Origin: Aegilops tauschii subsp. strangulata
Lineage: Eukaryota > Streptophyta > Magnoliopsida > Poales > Poaceae
Direction: 5' to 3'
NCBI RefSeq assembly: GCF_002575655.3
Contig: NC_053040.3
Span: 356,250,267 to 356,314,266, forward strand
DNA: 64,000 nucleotides
Positions 45,486 through 56,805 of the stretch are shown one piece after another. Both the position numbers and the translations under genes were made by a program. The notes below the pieces were generated by a model that did not search any database, was not told the origin of the DNA, and saw only the letters and a program-made list of their open reading frames with translations. Within the stretch, counting starts at the first letter, position 1, and the number at the start of each line of letters is the position of its first letter.

Positions 45486-47616
45486 GTTCTATAATGAAAA
45501 ATTTCCACTAGTATATGAAAGTGATATCATAGGAGACTCTCTATCATGAAGGTCATGGTGCTACTTTGAAGCAAAAGTGTGGTAAAAGGAGAGTAACATT
45601 GTCCCTTCTCTCTTTTTTCTCATTTTTTTGTTTGGGCCTATTTTTATGGCCTCTTTTCTCTTTTTTTCGTCCGGAGTCTCATCCCGACTTGTGGGGGAAT
45701 CATAGTCTCCATCATCCTTTCCTCACTTGGGACAATGCTCTAAAAATGATGATCATCACACTTTTATTTTCTTATAACTCAACAATTACAACTCGATACT
45801 TAGAACAAAATATGTCTCTATATGAATGCCTCCAGCGGTGTACCGGGATATGCAATGAATCAAGAGTGACATGTATGAAAGAATTATGAACGGTGGCTTT
45901 GCCACAAATACAATGTCAACTACATGATCATGCAAAGCAATATGACAATGATGAAGCGTGTCATAATAAACGAAACGGTGGTATGTTGCATGGCAATATA
46001 TCTCGGAATGGCTATGGAAATGCCATGATATGTGTATGGTGGCTGTTTTGAGGAAGGTATATGGTGGGTGTATGATACCGGTGAAAAGTGTGCGGTATTA
46101 GAGGGGCTAGCAATGGTGGAAGGAAGAAGGGTGCGTATAATCCATGGACTCAACATTATTCATAAAGAACTCATATACTTATTGCAAAAATCTACAAGTT
46201 ATCAAAGCAAAGTATTATGCGCATGCTCCTAGGGGGATAGATTGGTAGGAAAAGACCATCGCTTGTCCCCGACCGCCACTCATAAGGAAGACAATCAATA
46301 AATAAATCATGCTCCGACTTCATCACATAACGGTTCACCATACGTGCATGCTACGGGAATCACAAACTTTAACATAAGTATTTCTCAAATTCAAAACTAC
46401 TCAACTAGCATGACTCTAATATCACCATCTTCATATCTCAAAACAATTATAAGCATCAAACTTCTCATAGTATTCAACACACTCATGAGAATTTTTCTTT
46501 TACTAATCTTGTATGCCTATTATTGTTAAAGCAAACTACCATGCTGTTTTGTAGGACTCTCAAAATAATCTAAGTGAAGCATGAGAGAACAATAGTTTCT
46601 ATAAAACAAAATCACCACCGTGCTCTAAAAGATATAAGTGAAGCACTAGAGCAAAAACTATATAACTCAAAAGATATATGTGAAGCACATAGAGTATTCT
46701 AATAATTTCCGAATCATGTGTGTCTCTCTCAAAAGGTGTGTACAGCAAGGATTATTGTGGTAAACTAAAAAGCAAAGACTCAAATCATACAAGACGCTCC
46801 AAGCAAAACACATATCATGTGGTGAATAAAAATATAGCTCCAAGTAAAGTTACCGATGGAAGTAGACGAAAGAGGGGATGCCTTCCGGGGCATCCCCAAG
46901 CTTTGGCTTTTAGGTGTCCTTAGATTATCTTGGAGGTGCCATGGGCATCCCCAAGCTTAGGCTCTTGCCACTCCTTGTTCCATAATCCATCAAATCTTTC
47001 ACCCAAAACTTGAAAACTTCACAACACAAAACTTAGCAGAAAATCTCGTGACCTCCGTTAGAGAAAGAAAACAAAAGACCACTTAAATGTACTGTATGAC
47101 TCATTCTTTATTTATATTGGTGTTAAAAATACTGTATTCCAACTTCTCTATGGTTTATAAACTCTTTTACTAGCCATAGATTCATCAAAATAAGCAAACA
47201 ACACACGAAAAACCGAATCTGTCAAAAACAGTACAGTCTGTAGTAATATGTAACTAACACAAACTTCTGGAACTCCAAAAAATCAGCCAAAATAGGAAGA
47301 CCTAGACAATTTGTTTATTGATCCGCAGCAATTGGAATCAATATTTTATCACGTTCTGGTGATTTTTAACAATTATTTTCGTGAACAGAAAGTTTCTTTC
47401 TGCAAGATCAAATAAGTATCATCCAAGAAGATCCTATAGGTTTAACTTGGCACAAACACTAATTAAAACATAAAAACACATCTAACCAGAGGCTAGAACA
47501 AATATTTATTCCTAAACAGAAGCAAAAAGCAAAAAAAACTAAAAAAAAAATTGGGTTGCCTCCCAACAAGCGCTATCGTTTAACGCCCCTAGCTAGGCAT
47601 AAGAGCAAGGATAGAT
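45486..47616 (-). other. Internal non-coding region of element F
   Basis: 2.1 kb of AT-rich sequence between the CACTA and the F gag stop. Only short chance frames. Phrases such as GGGCATCCCCAAGCTT occur more than once (near 46875 and 46945) and also near the polypurine tract of F, so they may derive from copies of the element's end. It is the non-coding filler usual in non-autonomous elements. Confidence 0.6.
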
Positions 47617-48213
47617 CTAGGAATTGCCATCTTTGGTTTTAGGGAAAAAGAGAGCAAACTTGTTATGTATGGAATTAATCTTTCTATTTTGACAAAGTAC
47701 ATGGCCATTAATGGTAGAAGAAAGATTAAGTATGTTGCAGAAATTGGCATCTAGGCTAGCTTTTATCTCTTTGATAGATTCGTTTTGGTGAGAAAGCAAA
47801 AGAGATGTGATTTCAACTTTCTCATTAATGGGGTGCCCAAATATAGTTTTCATCTTTTCATAGGTATCGATGGGGTCCCCTTCGAGAAAACTCTCTTCAA
47901 AAATAGAATCTAAAGCTTGTTTGAACGAAGCGGGCAACCCAACATAAAAGCTCTTTAAGTAAACCTCAATTCGGTATTGAGGTACATAGCTAGCCCGGAT
48001 CCTTAATAGCCTATACCAAGCATATTTCAAAGATTCATCGAGTAAATAACAAATTATTCCAGAATCTTCTTCATCAAAATTTCTAAGGTTTTCATTGATA
48101 ACTCCGGCAGGTTTTTCCATAGTATTTTTATTTATGAGTTTAGATAAGATAGCAGGATTGTCTAAAGCGCTAAAACTTGGTAGAGGAACCCCAACTCTTT
48201 TTGGTTCCGACAT
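47617..48213 (-). CDS. Gag-like protein of element F
   Basis: 199 codons from ATG at 48213 (MSEPKRVGVPLP) to the stop at 47617. The middle resembles the retrotransposon gag domain: LDESLKYAWYRLLRIRASY, then FYVGLPASFKQALDSI, which forms the capsid around element RNA. There is no zinc knuckle and no protease or polymerase after it, so F relied on proteins of a related autonomous element. The frame is open further upstream to 48387, but that part is Pro/Leu-rich leader. The start at 48213 lies 165 bp inside the primer-binding site. Confidence 0.65.
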   Translation of the reverse strand: MSEPKRVGVPLPSFSALDNPAILSKLINKNTMEKPAGVINENLRNFDEEDSGIICYLLDESLKYAWYRLLRIRASYVPQYRIEVYLKSFYVGLPASFKQALDSIFEESFLEGDPIDTYEKMKTIFGHPINEKVEITSLLLSHQNESIKEIKASLDANFCNILNLSSTINGHVLCQNRKINSIHNKFALFFPKTKDGNS

Positions 48214-48377
48214 GACAAGGGAAAAGTGAATGAAAAGAGGCAACCGGAAAAGAGGGGGCAAATAAAACGGCAAAGGTGAAGTGGGGGAGAGGAAAACGAG
48301 AGGCAAATGGCAAATAATGTAATGCGGGAGATAAGGGTTTGTGATGGGTACTTGGTATGTTGACTTTTGCGTAGACC

Positions 48378-48395
48378 TCCCCGGCAACGGCGCCA
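48378..48395 (-). other. Primer-binding site of element F
   Basis: On the minus strand TGGCGCCGTTGCCGGGGA lies 11 bases inside the LTR end. It identifies 48407 onwards as the 5' LTR. Confidence 0.75.
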
Positions 48396-48406
48396 GAAAT
48401 CCTTCT

Positions 48407-49145
48407 TGCTACCTCTTGAGCACTGCGTTGGTTTTCCCTTGAAGAAGAAAGGGTGATGCAGCAAAGTAGCGTAAGTATTTCACTCAATTTTTGAGAACCA
48501 AGGTATCAATCCAGTAGGAGGCTACACGCAAGTCCCTCGCACCTACACAAACAAATAAATCCTCCCAACCAACGCGATAAGGGGTTGTCAATCCCTACAC
48601 AGTCACTTACGAGAGTGAGATCTGATAGATATGATAAGATAATATTTTTTGTATTTTTGTGATAAAGATGCAAAGTAAAATAGAAGCAACGGAAATAACT
48701 AAGTGTTGAAAGATTAATATGATGGAAAATAGACCCGGGGGCCATAGGTTTCACTAGTGGCTTCTCTCAAGAGCATAAGTATTTTACGGTGGGTGAACAA
48801 ATTACTGTTGAGCAATTGATAGAATTGAGCATAGTTATGAGAATATCTAGGTATGATCATGTATATAGGCATCACGTCCGAGATAAGTAGACCGACTCCT
48901 GCCTGCATCTACTACTATTACTCCACACATTGACCGCTATCCAGCATGCATCTAGAGTACTAAGTTCATAAGAACAGAGTAACGCTTTAAGCAAGATGAC
49001 ATGATGTAGAGGGATAAATTCATGCAATATGATATAAAAAAAACATCTTGCTATCCTCGATGGCAACAATACTATACGTGCCTTGCTGCCCCTACTATCA
49101 CTGGGAAAGGACACTGCAAGATTGAACCCAAAGCTAAGCATTTCT
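48407..49145 (-). repeat. 5' LTR of element F, truncated
   Basis: Matches 13418-14150 closely up to about 49145, where it stops in the middle of the LTR. The remaining 0.8 kb and the target duplication are missing. The next bases (TTCCTTGTTCTGGAGC) belong to the 3' region of element B. Confidence 0.85.
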
Positions 49146-49531
49146 TTCCTTGTTCTGGAGCTCACGCTCGCCTCCTCCCCCTCGCGGGCCCCTCGCGAGC
49201 GGGGCTTGGCACAGCATGCGCGCCACGCACGCCGATCGGCGCAAGAACCTCGCGAGGCCCACTCGGGCGAGTCAGCAGATCCTTCAGGAGCCCCGTGGCG
49301 ACTCTCGACCTTACAATACGATTCATGGCCTGCCCCGGCTAAGGTAAGCCGCAGCGGCAAGACTTGCCATCAGGCTCATGGCCGACCAAACGAACACTCG
49401 GTTCAGCATAAAGGAGTAGAAATCATGATTTGTTTACATGAGGGTCTCCCCCTCCCAAAATGCTCTCACGATCTTTAAGGGGCCATGCCCAAGTTTTTGC
49501 ATACAGGGTGAAGCAATAAAGAAATGAGGAA

Positions 49532-52500
49532 TTAGCCAGATATGTCGCTCGCCGCGTCCTCAGCGTCGTCTTCAGACGGGTCGCTCGCGTCGCTGTCGCC
49601 GTCGTTGACACCGCCACTGCCGTCACCAGCGTTGGTGTCCCCGTCGTCGACCACGTCGCCTCCGTCTGCGGTGACCACCACCGCGTCGTCCTCTGAAGTG
49701 AAGGCCCTGACCAACGCATCCACGTTGTCCTCCACCCACCGCGCCAGGTCGTCCCGAACGGCCGGGGGTACGGGGGTGATGGTGGCGTCGAAGTCGAAGT
49801 TGGGGTTGGCATTCAGGAGATGGCTGAAGACACGGGCGAAAGCACGCTCGAGCAGGCCGCGACTCCTCTCTTCCATGAGCCTACGAGCTTCGTCAGATTG
49901 GGCCTCCAGGTGTGTCACCACATCGGTGAAGAAGCGGAGGTGACTGGCATAGTCATTCACCTAAGGATGGGGGGCGTTCGCATCAGAGACATGTCCCAGG
50001 GCAGTGTTGGCCCTGTTCTGAAGTTCCTGGAGCATGGGGGCGTGGACGCGCTCCAGCACCTCTTCCCTGTTTTGCCACGCGACGGCCTTGGCGTCTTCAA
50101 CTCGTTTCTTAAGCAGAAGCAGTTCGGCGCGGGCGGAGGCCAAGTCCGTCTGCACCGTGGCCAAGGCGGCAGCCGTGGCCTCCCCACGTCTCTCCACCTC
50201 GTCTAACCTGGGCCTGAGGGCGGCGGTCCTGCCCACCGCCTCAGTTCCTGCAAGCGTCAGCTTCAGGTCGTATCGACCTTCAAGATCTGCGCGAACCCGG
50301 GCCACCTGGCGATCGACTTCCTCCTGGACCTTGGCCTCGCGAGCCCCGACGGCATCTTCCGCCTGAGCAACTGGCGCTCCCTCGTCTCCAGTTGTTCGAG
50401 CTCAAGGATGCGCTCCACGGCCTCGAAAGCCAGCGCCTCCTCACGCCTCCAGACCTCCTCTTCTTCCGCGGGCGTCCCCCTCAGCGAGGCAAGGGCGGCT
50501 CTGCACGCCTCCACCTGGCGCTCGAGGGCCGCGCTCCAAGCTTGGAGCTCCCAAGCGCGCTTCTCTGCAGCCTCGCGACGACAGTCAGCCTCACGAGCCT
50601 CCTCCAAGGCTTGGGAGCAAGCCTCACAGGAAATCTTGAGGGACGCCTCGGCCTTCGCATTGTCAAGATCACGCTGGTAGCGGCCAAGGTTGATAGCCAC
50701 CCTCAGCTTGCGTTCCTCTGCCAGCCGAAGACCTTCAACCTCGAGGCGCGAGTCGACACCTGTGAGTTCTTCGCCGAGTTGGCTCATCGCGCCCATCGCC
50801 TTCTGGAAGTGCTCATGACGAACGACGCTCCGCCCTCGTTCCAACTCCAACGCATGCCCCACCTCATCCTCCGCCACGGGGCTGTGGGCGGGGCGTTAGG
50901 CGGCGCATCCCCTCTCAGCGGGGGGCTGGGGGCTGGTGCCGCTCCAGATACTGGCCCAACCTCACGAGGGGCCCTGGCTGAACAGGGCCCGCTGCTTAAG
51001 AAGGAACTGAAGGCCGAAGCCAACCAGCTGATGTCCATAACCCGAGGAGGAGACTGGGGAACGCCCGCTAGGCTCCAAGCCAGACTGTGCAGGAAGGGCA
51101 ACGAAGTCGCGGATTCGAGGCTCCATGAAGGCGAGCGCACCCCCTCTCGGGCCTGGCTCTAGGCACGGCATGCAGGCTCGGGGAGCACAAGGCCAACGGG
51201 GGTGCTGGGGAAAGCGAGGATTGCTTCTCGGAAGGCTCAACGGCCCTAGCAGAAGGGGTCCTGAAGAGCTAGCGTCAGGAAGGGAAGCAGCAATCAAAGA
51301 AACTGCAAGGTGCAGTACTTACACGTCGACGGGGATGTACTTCCTTCGTTTCAGCGGCCCAAAGATGTTGTTGCCGCTTGGGGACCCTTTCCTCTTACGA
51401 AGCTCCTCGAAGTCCACGCAAAGCCGACCGAAGCGCTGGACGTGGCGGCCAGCGCGGGGCGAGGCCGAGGAGGAGCGTGGAGTGACAACTTCAGGGGTGC
51501 CCGGCTGTGGAGAACAGTCGGGCGCCGTCTCACCACTACCTCCTGAGGCTTCCAGGGCTTTGACCTTGGGAGCCGCATGATGCGTCGCCTCAGGAACCGA
51601 CACCCCAGGGGAAGGATCGCGAGCTCCCGAGGACGACGCCCCAGGATCACCAGGCACCCTAAGCTCCTCAGCACTCGAGCTGCTGACCTCCGTACCCCTG
51701 CACCCACACTTGGGGCGAGCTCAGCACCGGTGGCAAGTAAGGGAACCACGTCGGTGGGGTTCTCGTGGGGCCCCTCCAGGCCAATCGGGCACAGCCCCCA
51801 CTCATCAAAGGAGGGCATGCTTTTGGCAATTCATCCTTGTTCCTGCAGCGGTATAGCAGACAGTTCTTCCCAGGCAAGTCATCCGGCAAAGGGACACCAG
51901 TCAGGACCTTGTGCACTGTTTGCCGCATCTCTAGGGGGAGCCCGGACTCCTGGAACCTCATATGGTCCTGGCTACTTAGCAAGGTCCACATCGGGCGAGA
52001 ATGGCGCTGGAGCAGAGCGACCCGACGCTTGATGAACTCCTTCACCACCATAGGCGCGGTCACGCCGTGGTCCTTCAGCTTCCTCAACCTAAACCAGACG
52101 GGAGCAAGACGGGGGCTCGCGAGCCTCTCGTGGCTCAAATCGGGGTGAGAAACGGCAGGCGCAGACGGGGCGTCAAGCAGGGGGCTGAGCTCACCGGCAT
52201 CGACAAACACCCACCGTGTCCGAAACTCGCTCGTGGATGGAGGAAGCTCGAAGTCGATCCCCACGCCCGCTGTCGCGGCCACGGCCTAGAAGCTCACGCA
52301 ACCCGAGCTCTGCTGGGGAGCAATCAGATGCAATGAGAAGAAATGGTGGAGGAGGGCCACAGAAGGAGTATTGCCAACCATGGCTTCACACACATAGGCA
52401 AAGACGGCCAGGAGAGTCACGGATTGAGGGTCGACATGCAACATGTGGATCTGATAATGCTCAAGCACCGCGTTGAAGAAGGCGGAGAAGGGAGGAAGCA

Positions 52501-52768
52501 AGCCAGCCCAATGGTCGTCGATAAAGATTGGGACCTCTGTGGCCGCCCGGACGGTGCGAGCGCGAGATGCAGGCCAAGCCACTGTCTTCCCCCACTCGTT
52601 GAAGCTGGAAGCAAGCATTAGGCGCACCTTGTCCATGGCCTCGTCGTTAAGCACCAAGGATCGACCGACTGCAGGCTTGACGGTCGGAGGCGCATTCGGC
52701 GAGGACAGGGGCTTCTTCCCCTTGTCTGCTTGTTTCGGCGCCATGGCGATGGAGTGGGCAGGAGGCAT
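49532..52768 (-). pseudogene. Antisense accessory gene of element B
   Basis: Runs against the polarity of B, starting 270 bp inside the 3' LTR. ATG at 52768 or 52744 (MAPKQADKGKKPL). The first exon has a relaxed Transposase_28-like block (VPIFIDDHWAGLLPPFSAFF, then LLAVFAYVCEAMVG). TAG at 52286-52288 interrupts; the frame continues to about 51670 with WFRLRKLKDHG and PLEMRQTVHKVL. Later parts: a Ser/Pro-rich segment, long coiled coil (50877-50263, 50305-49961; Glu/Arg/Ala heptads) and a last exon from 49960 (after CTTAG) with DLARWVEDNVDALVRAF and an acidic tail. Exon borders are approximate. Its function is unknown. Confidence 0.65.
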
Positions 52769-53019
52769 GTCAGATTGGAGAGGAGAAGCAGAGTCTCGAG
52801 GAAGCAGAGAGATTGGGAAAGCAAGGCGCAGGCGACGGAGGAATACTGTGTAGGTTGTGGGGGCCGCATAGCCAGGCGGATTCTAAGGCAGCGTGGGGAA
52901 GCGGAGACGCCCACGTCCAATCAACCGCCACGCGTCGAACGAGGCCGCAGGCTTTTGGGGCCCGCGGCGCTCAGTACTTGACCTTTGGCTTCGCCTCGAA
53001 CCCTAGCCCGAGCGCGCCT

Positions 53020-53035
53020 TGGGCCCGGGGGCTAC
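53020..53035 (+). other. Polypurine tract of element B
   Basis: TGGGCCCGGGGGCTAC directly before TGTCAGCG. It primes plus-strand DNA synthesis and confirms plus polarity. Confidence 0.65.
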
Positions 53036-53935
53036 TGTCAGCGTTCGGGGAACAGGGGTCCCCAGACTTGCCTGCCTGCGGCCCGCGGCATGGCTAAGCT
53101 AGCAGGCCGTACGACCCACCTTATCGACATGGCATTCAAGACCCTCGGGAGGGGCCAAGCCTCGCGGGGCGGACGACGCAAAACTTCCTCCGGAGCGGCC
53201 AAGCCAGGCAGGCTCACAAGGAGCGGAGATATCAAGGTGGGGCAAACCTCGCGAGGCTCGCGTGACGTGAGCCATGACGATCGGCACCAGGTGGGCGCCA
53301 GCGCGGGCAACGTCCTTGTTTCCTCTTTGGTGCTAAGGAGGCAGGCGCAGGCGCGGAGTACCGAGGCATCAGGAAAAGATTTCCATATCGGTGCAACGAG
53401 ACCGAAGACCAGTAGGACGGCGAGACGGAGGTCACCATGGAGCCCAAGACGGCGTTACCACCAGAGCCTTTTGCAGGCGAAGACCACTTTTGGCAGGATA
53501 GCTTGTACTAGTTGTCCCCTTTCAAATTGCCCGCCGTTGTTGCCTCCCTTCCTGCTCAATATTTGGGGAGAGGACCAGGGCCTATATAAGTAGAGCTAGC
53601 CACCACCGTAGAGGCATCTGGTCTCGAACTCATCGAGCCCTCACCCACACAAGTTCAACAAGCACAAGAACACCTCAACCTCAGGAGGCTGTTCTCCCCC
53701 TTGTACTGTTCATCATCAACCCAAGAGCCAATCCACCACCACCACACTGGAGTAGGGTATTACACCACAACGGTTGCCCGAACCAATATAAATCTCGTGT
53801 CTTTCTATGTTGCGAGTTCGTCGAGTTCATCCGCGTGGTCTTAGTGAGCTAGGGCGTAGATCGGTAGGGGGAAAGAACTTCGCGCGAACCCCAGAGTTCG
53901 AACCTTAAGGGTTTGCCGGAACCCCGGATCCGACA
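53036..53935 (+). repeat. 3' LTR of element B
   Basis: 900 bp, direct copy of 11266-12155, with TG/CA ends and a TATA box near 53583. AGTAG follows at 53936, the partner of TGTAG before the 5' LTR. Confidence 0.9.
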
Positions 53936-54956
53936 AGTAGAGGGAATTCTTGGTCTTTGGGCAGCGGAGCCGGACAGTTAATCCCCTCTGCTACCTCGAT
54001 CCAGGCCTAAAAACATGGGTAGGAAAGCTTAGGCTTCTCCCCAAAATATGCTAGTAAAGGGTACGCCCTGAAAACATGAGAGAACTTACCGAATTAGCCT
54101 GACATTTTAAGCTAAGCCTGCGATCCTCGGTCGTGGGCGGTGGCGTCTCGCCGGCCTTGAAGAGCACTTTCCATATGTCTTCGTGCATCGTGCTGAAGAG
54201 CTCTAGTAGCGTCCGGTGCTTGGCTGGATCATACTACCACAGATAGCAAGTCCGGCGTTGGCACGGAAGAACCCGACGAATGAGCATGACCTGGATCATG
54301 TTGACAAGCTTGATTTTCCTGTCTATCATGTTCTGGACGCACGTCTGGAGCCTAGTCAGCTCGTCCGAGGGACCCCGGGTTAGGCCCTTCTCTTGCCAGG
54401 AGGTGAGCCGCATCGGGGTTCCAGATCGGAATTCGGGGGCCGCCGCCCAGTCAGCGTCGCGCGGCTCGATGATGTAGAACCACCCCGATTGCCACCCCTT
54501 CACCGTCTCCGCGAAGGAGCCTTCGGGCCAGGTAACATTGGGCATATTTCCCACCATGGCGCCTCCGCACTCTGCTTGTTGACCGCTCACCACCTTCGGC
54601 TTCACATTGAAGGTCTTCAACCATAGGCCGAAATGAAGTGGGATGCGGAGAAAGGCTTCGCACACGATAATGAATGTCGTGATGTTGAGAATAAAGTTAG
54701 GGGCTAAGTCATGAAAGTCTAGCCCATAGTAAAACATCAGTCCGCGGACGAACGGGTGGAGGGGGAATCCCAGCCCGCGGACAAAGTGTGTGAGAAACAC
54801 AACACTTTCATGGGGCTCGGGAGTAGGGACGGTTTGCCCTTTTGCCGGGAGTCGGTGGGCAATCTCCTTGGCCAAATATCCGGCCTCCTGGAGCTCCTTG
54901 ATGTCCTTCTTTACGGAGGAGGCCATCCACTTGCCTCCAGCTCCGGATCCGGACAT
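53936..54956 (-). pseudogene. Accessory gene of element A, N-terminal exons
   Basis: Begins with ATG at 54956 (MSGSGAGGKWMASSVKKDI). Residues 50-110 carry the conserved block VVFLTHFVRGLGFPLHPF, then YGLDFHDLAPN and IIVCEAFLRI, the hallmark of Transposase_28 proteins of plant Gypsy elements. A TAG at 54234-54236 interrupts it right after a CYLW motif, then the frame continues to a GTAAGT donor near 54090. A second exon begins near 54020 and runs into the left edge of this piece, where element B inserted. The function of this family is not established. Confidence 0.72.
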
Positions 54957-55311
54957 GTTTGGAGTGCTTTCTCGAATGAGGAAAAGCTAAAGCTTGGGCG
55001 CTGGAGCTCAAGGACGGAGAGGCTGAGGAAGAGAAAGGGTGTGCGAGAGAAAAGGGAATCCTTACCCCTTTATGGAGGCCGTGAATATCAAACGCCTCTC
55101 CACCCGCCTTAAACTCGCCTATTCCCAAGGGCCGTGCAAACAACACGGTTGGGTTACCCATGCCCGCATTGATGAGAAATCCCGCAATAAGGGGACATGA
55201 TCTCTACTTCGACAAGACCCGCCAATGGCAACCGCGTCTCGAGACGTGGAGCGGCAGACGGAAAACAGTTCGAAATTATGGCCGGACAGACATGGCGTCA
55301 TGTTGTAAAAA
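54957..55311 (-). other. 5' flank of the accessory gene of A
   Basis: About 350 bp of non-coding sequence upstream of the ATG. It should hold the promoter and leader; I see no convincing TATA box. It is cut on the right by the LTR fragment E that starts TGTAACACCCC at 55312. Confidence 0.4.
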
Positions 55312-55823
55312 TGTAACACCCCGCATGTAACTTGCCATATTTGTAGCTCCGACTCTTGCCATTTTCGGCTATGTGTTATGATATTCCCTTCGTGGTCGGG
55401 TTTTGTTTTTCGTTTTGTATTTTGTCATGTCACGCATTTCATATCATGTCATCATGTGCATTGCATTTGCATACGTGTTCGTCTCATGCATCCGAGCATT
55501 TTCCCCGTTGTCCGTTTTGCAATCCGGCGCTCCTATCTCGTCCGGTGCACCCCTCTTGTTTTTCTTTCGTGTGCGGGTGTCAAACATTCTCGGAATGGAC
55601 CGAGGCTTGTCAAGTGGCCTTAGTATACCACCCGAAGACCACCGGTCAAGTTTCGTTCCATTTGGAGGTTGTTTGGTACTCCAACGGTTAACCGGGCATC
55701 CGCCAAGTCCATTTGTGTGTTGCAGCAAAACCCCCCTAAAAACCAGCCCAAAACCCACCAAACTCTCTTCCATTCTCTAGGTCATTCGATCACGATCGTT
55801 TGGGCGAAAACCGCACCTCATTT
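55312..55823 (+). repeat. LTR fragment E
   Basis: Starts TGTAACACCCCGCATGTAAC, typical of a Gypsy LTR 5' end, and runs 512 bp until the LTR of D begins. The rest and any partner LTR are outside the window or lost. The short open frames in it (for example 55356-55691) show no domain. It resembles the long LARD-type LTRs in style but is not the same sequence as 15510-19686. Confidence 0.55.
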
Positions 55824-56344
55824 TGTCGTGGAATTGTCATGGCAGATGTCCTCGAGCTAGGACTTAGTCGTGGAGCCATCGCAGCTAGGAAGCTTGAAGG
55901 GGTTAAGCGGGACAAGGAACACGAGGGTTTATACTGGTTCGGCCCCTTACGGTGAAGGTAAAAGCCTACGTCCAGTTTGATGTGGTATTGATTAGGGTTT
56001 CGATGACCAGGGAGCTAAACTGCTATGCCTGGCTCTCGATGAGATCTTTTCTTCTCCCTAAACCGCTGCCGGGTCGTCCCTTTATATAGGGAGGCTGACG
56101 CCCAGCAGCTCTCAGAGTCCCGGCCGGCTCATAAGAGTGTCCGGCTCGGACTCTCAACTATCCTTGCCTTACACTACAAGTTCTATTATAATGATCATTG
56201 TAACTACGGGCCTTAAGCCATATCCGGGTCTTAAGCCCATCTTTGGCCCACCGTCTTCAAGCTTGTCGCCGGGCTTCTGACAATGACCATTATGAGTAAC
56301 CCGACCCCTTCTGGCGGGTGACTCTAAGGTCTATATCCTCAACA
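55824..56344 (-). repeat. 3' LTR of element D
   Basis: 521 bp. On the minus strand it starts TGTTGAGGATAT at 56344 and ends CCACGACA at 55824. TATATAAA at 56092-56099 (minus) is the promoter. The tract ATCTGGGGCCTAA lies immediately upstream on the minus strand (about 56345-56357). Confidence 0.82.
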
Positions 56345-56357
56345 TTAGGCCCCAGAT
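56345..56357 (-). other. Polypurine tract of element D
   Basis: Minus-strand ATCTGGGGCCTAA borders the LTR start. It fixes D's polarity as minus, so the gene at 57426-60800 is antisense. Confidence 0.6.
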
Positions 56358-56441
56358 TGATTTTGAGCCGGCTCATGTCAATCTTCAATCCTTTCAACAC
56401 GAAAGCTCCGGCTTACCATTGTGTGAAAGCCATAACCCGGC

Positions 56442-56490
56442 GTGACGTCATCCTCTGGACTCCGGGTAATCCGCCGTGACGTCATCTTCC
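56442..56490 (+). promoter_or_regulatory. Two GTGACGTCATC boxes upstream of the antisense gene
   Basis: CGTGACGTCATCCTC and CGTGACGTCATCTTCC lie about 36 bp apart, 130-190 bp before the TATA box. TGACGTCA is the palindromic core bound by plant bZIP/TGA factors, so these are candidate activator sites. The function is inferred from the motif and position. Confidence 0.55.
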
Positions 56491-56625
56491 ATTAAGTCCG
56501 TTTTTATTCCACCAGATCCGCAACGGATCTTATCTTTACTGCCATCCCGAAAATCGAGGCGTTTCGTGGGGAGATAACCACGCCGCGGTCTCCTCGTTTC
56601 TCGCGCCCACTTATGAGCTCGCCCT

Positions 56626-56634
56626 TATAAATAG
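56626..56634 (+). promoter_or_regulatory. TATA box of the antisense gene of D
   Basis: TATAAATAG in a GC-rich setting, followed after about 35 bp by a pyrimidine-rich start region (CTCCTCTCTTCTTCG). It lies outside the LTR, so the antisense gene has its own promoter. 56358-56625 upstream is non-coding and repeats a GTGACGTCATC motif (near 56442 and 56478). Confidence 0.7.
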
Positions 56635-56805
56635 TCCGGCCCGACGGGCCTTCAGCCACTCCTCTCTTCTTCGTCTTCTTCCTCTGTCACCCAAGAGCTC
56701 GAACTCCGCCGCCGCCGCGCCCCTGGTCTTCGTCAACCTTGGCTGCTGCATCACCCTGACTTGGTCCAGACAAACGGCGGCAACCTCCGCATCTCTTCAG
56801 CACCG

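Larger units (their letters stand above)
13418..49145 (-). mobile_element. Element F: Sabrina/WHAM-like non-autonomous Gypsy element
   Basis: The 3' LTR (13418-14982) and a truncated 5' LTR (48407 to about 49145) are direct on the minus strand. Gag lies next to the 5' LTR. Internal F sequence survives in three pieces, 14983-15509, 19692-19827 and 45486-48406, about 3.6 kb together, separated by a solo LTR and a CACTA element. With gag but no pol it depended on another element to move. The LTR start TGATACGTCTGC and the text around the end match what I remember of the Sabrina/WHAM group in Triticeae. The two LTRs are nearly identical by eye, so F is young. Confidence 0.82.
49146..53035 (+). 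other. 3' internal region of element B
   Basis: Begins at the F truncation point and ends at the purine-rich tract before the 3' LTR. 49146-49531 is GC-rich and non-coding. The rest holds the antisense accessory gene and its upstream region (52769-53020). Confidence 0.7.
11266..53935 (+). mobile_element. Element B: Gypsy retrotransposon, pol lost, hosting F and CACTA
   Basis: Direct LTRs at 11266-12155 and 53036-53935 (TGTCRGCG to CCGACA) lie 40.9 kb apart. Flanks are TGTAG at 11261-11265 and AGTAG at 53936-53940, a 5-bp target duplication with one change. A primer-binding site follows the left LTR and a purine-rich tract (GGGCCCGGGGGCTAC) precedes the right one, giving plus-strand polarity. 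Only 1.3 kb at the 5' side and 3.9 kb at the 3' side are B sequence; the centre is element F with its inserts. No protease, reverse transcriptase or integrase of B is left. The LTRs differ by roughly 6% by eye. Confidence 0.88.

Noticed and set aside
50392..51162. Plus-strand open frame of 256 codons in element B
   Set aside because: Lies opposite the coiled-coil part of the antisense accessory gene, where GC-rich heptad codons leave the complement open. No domain or splice support.
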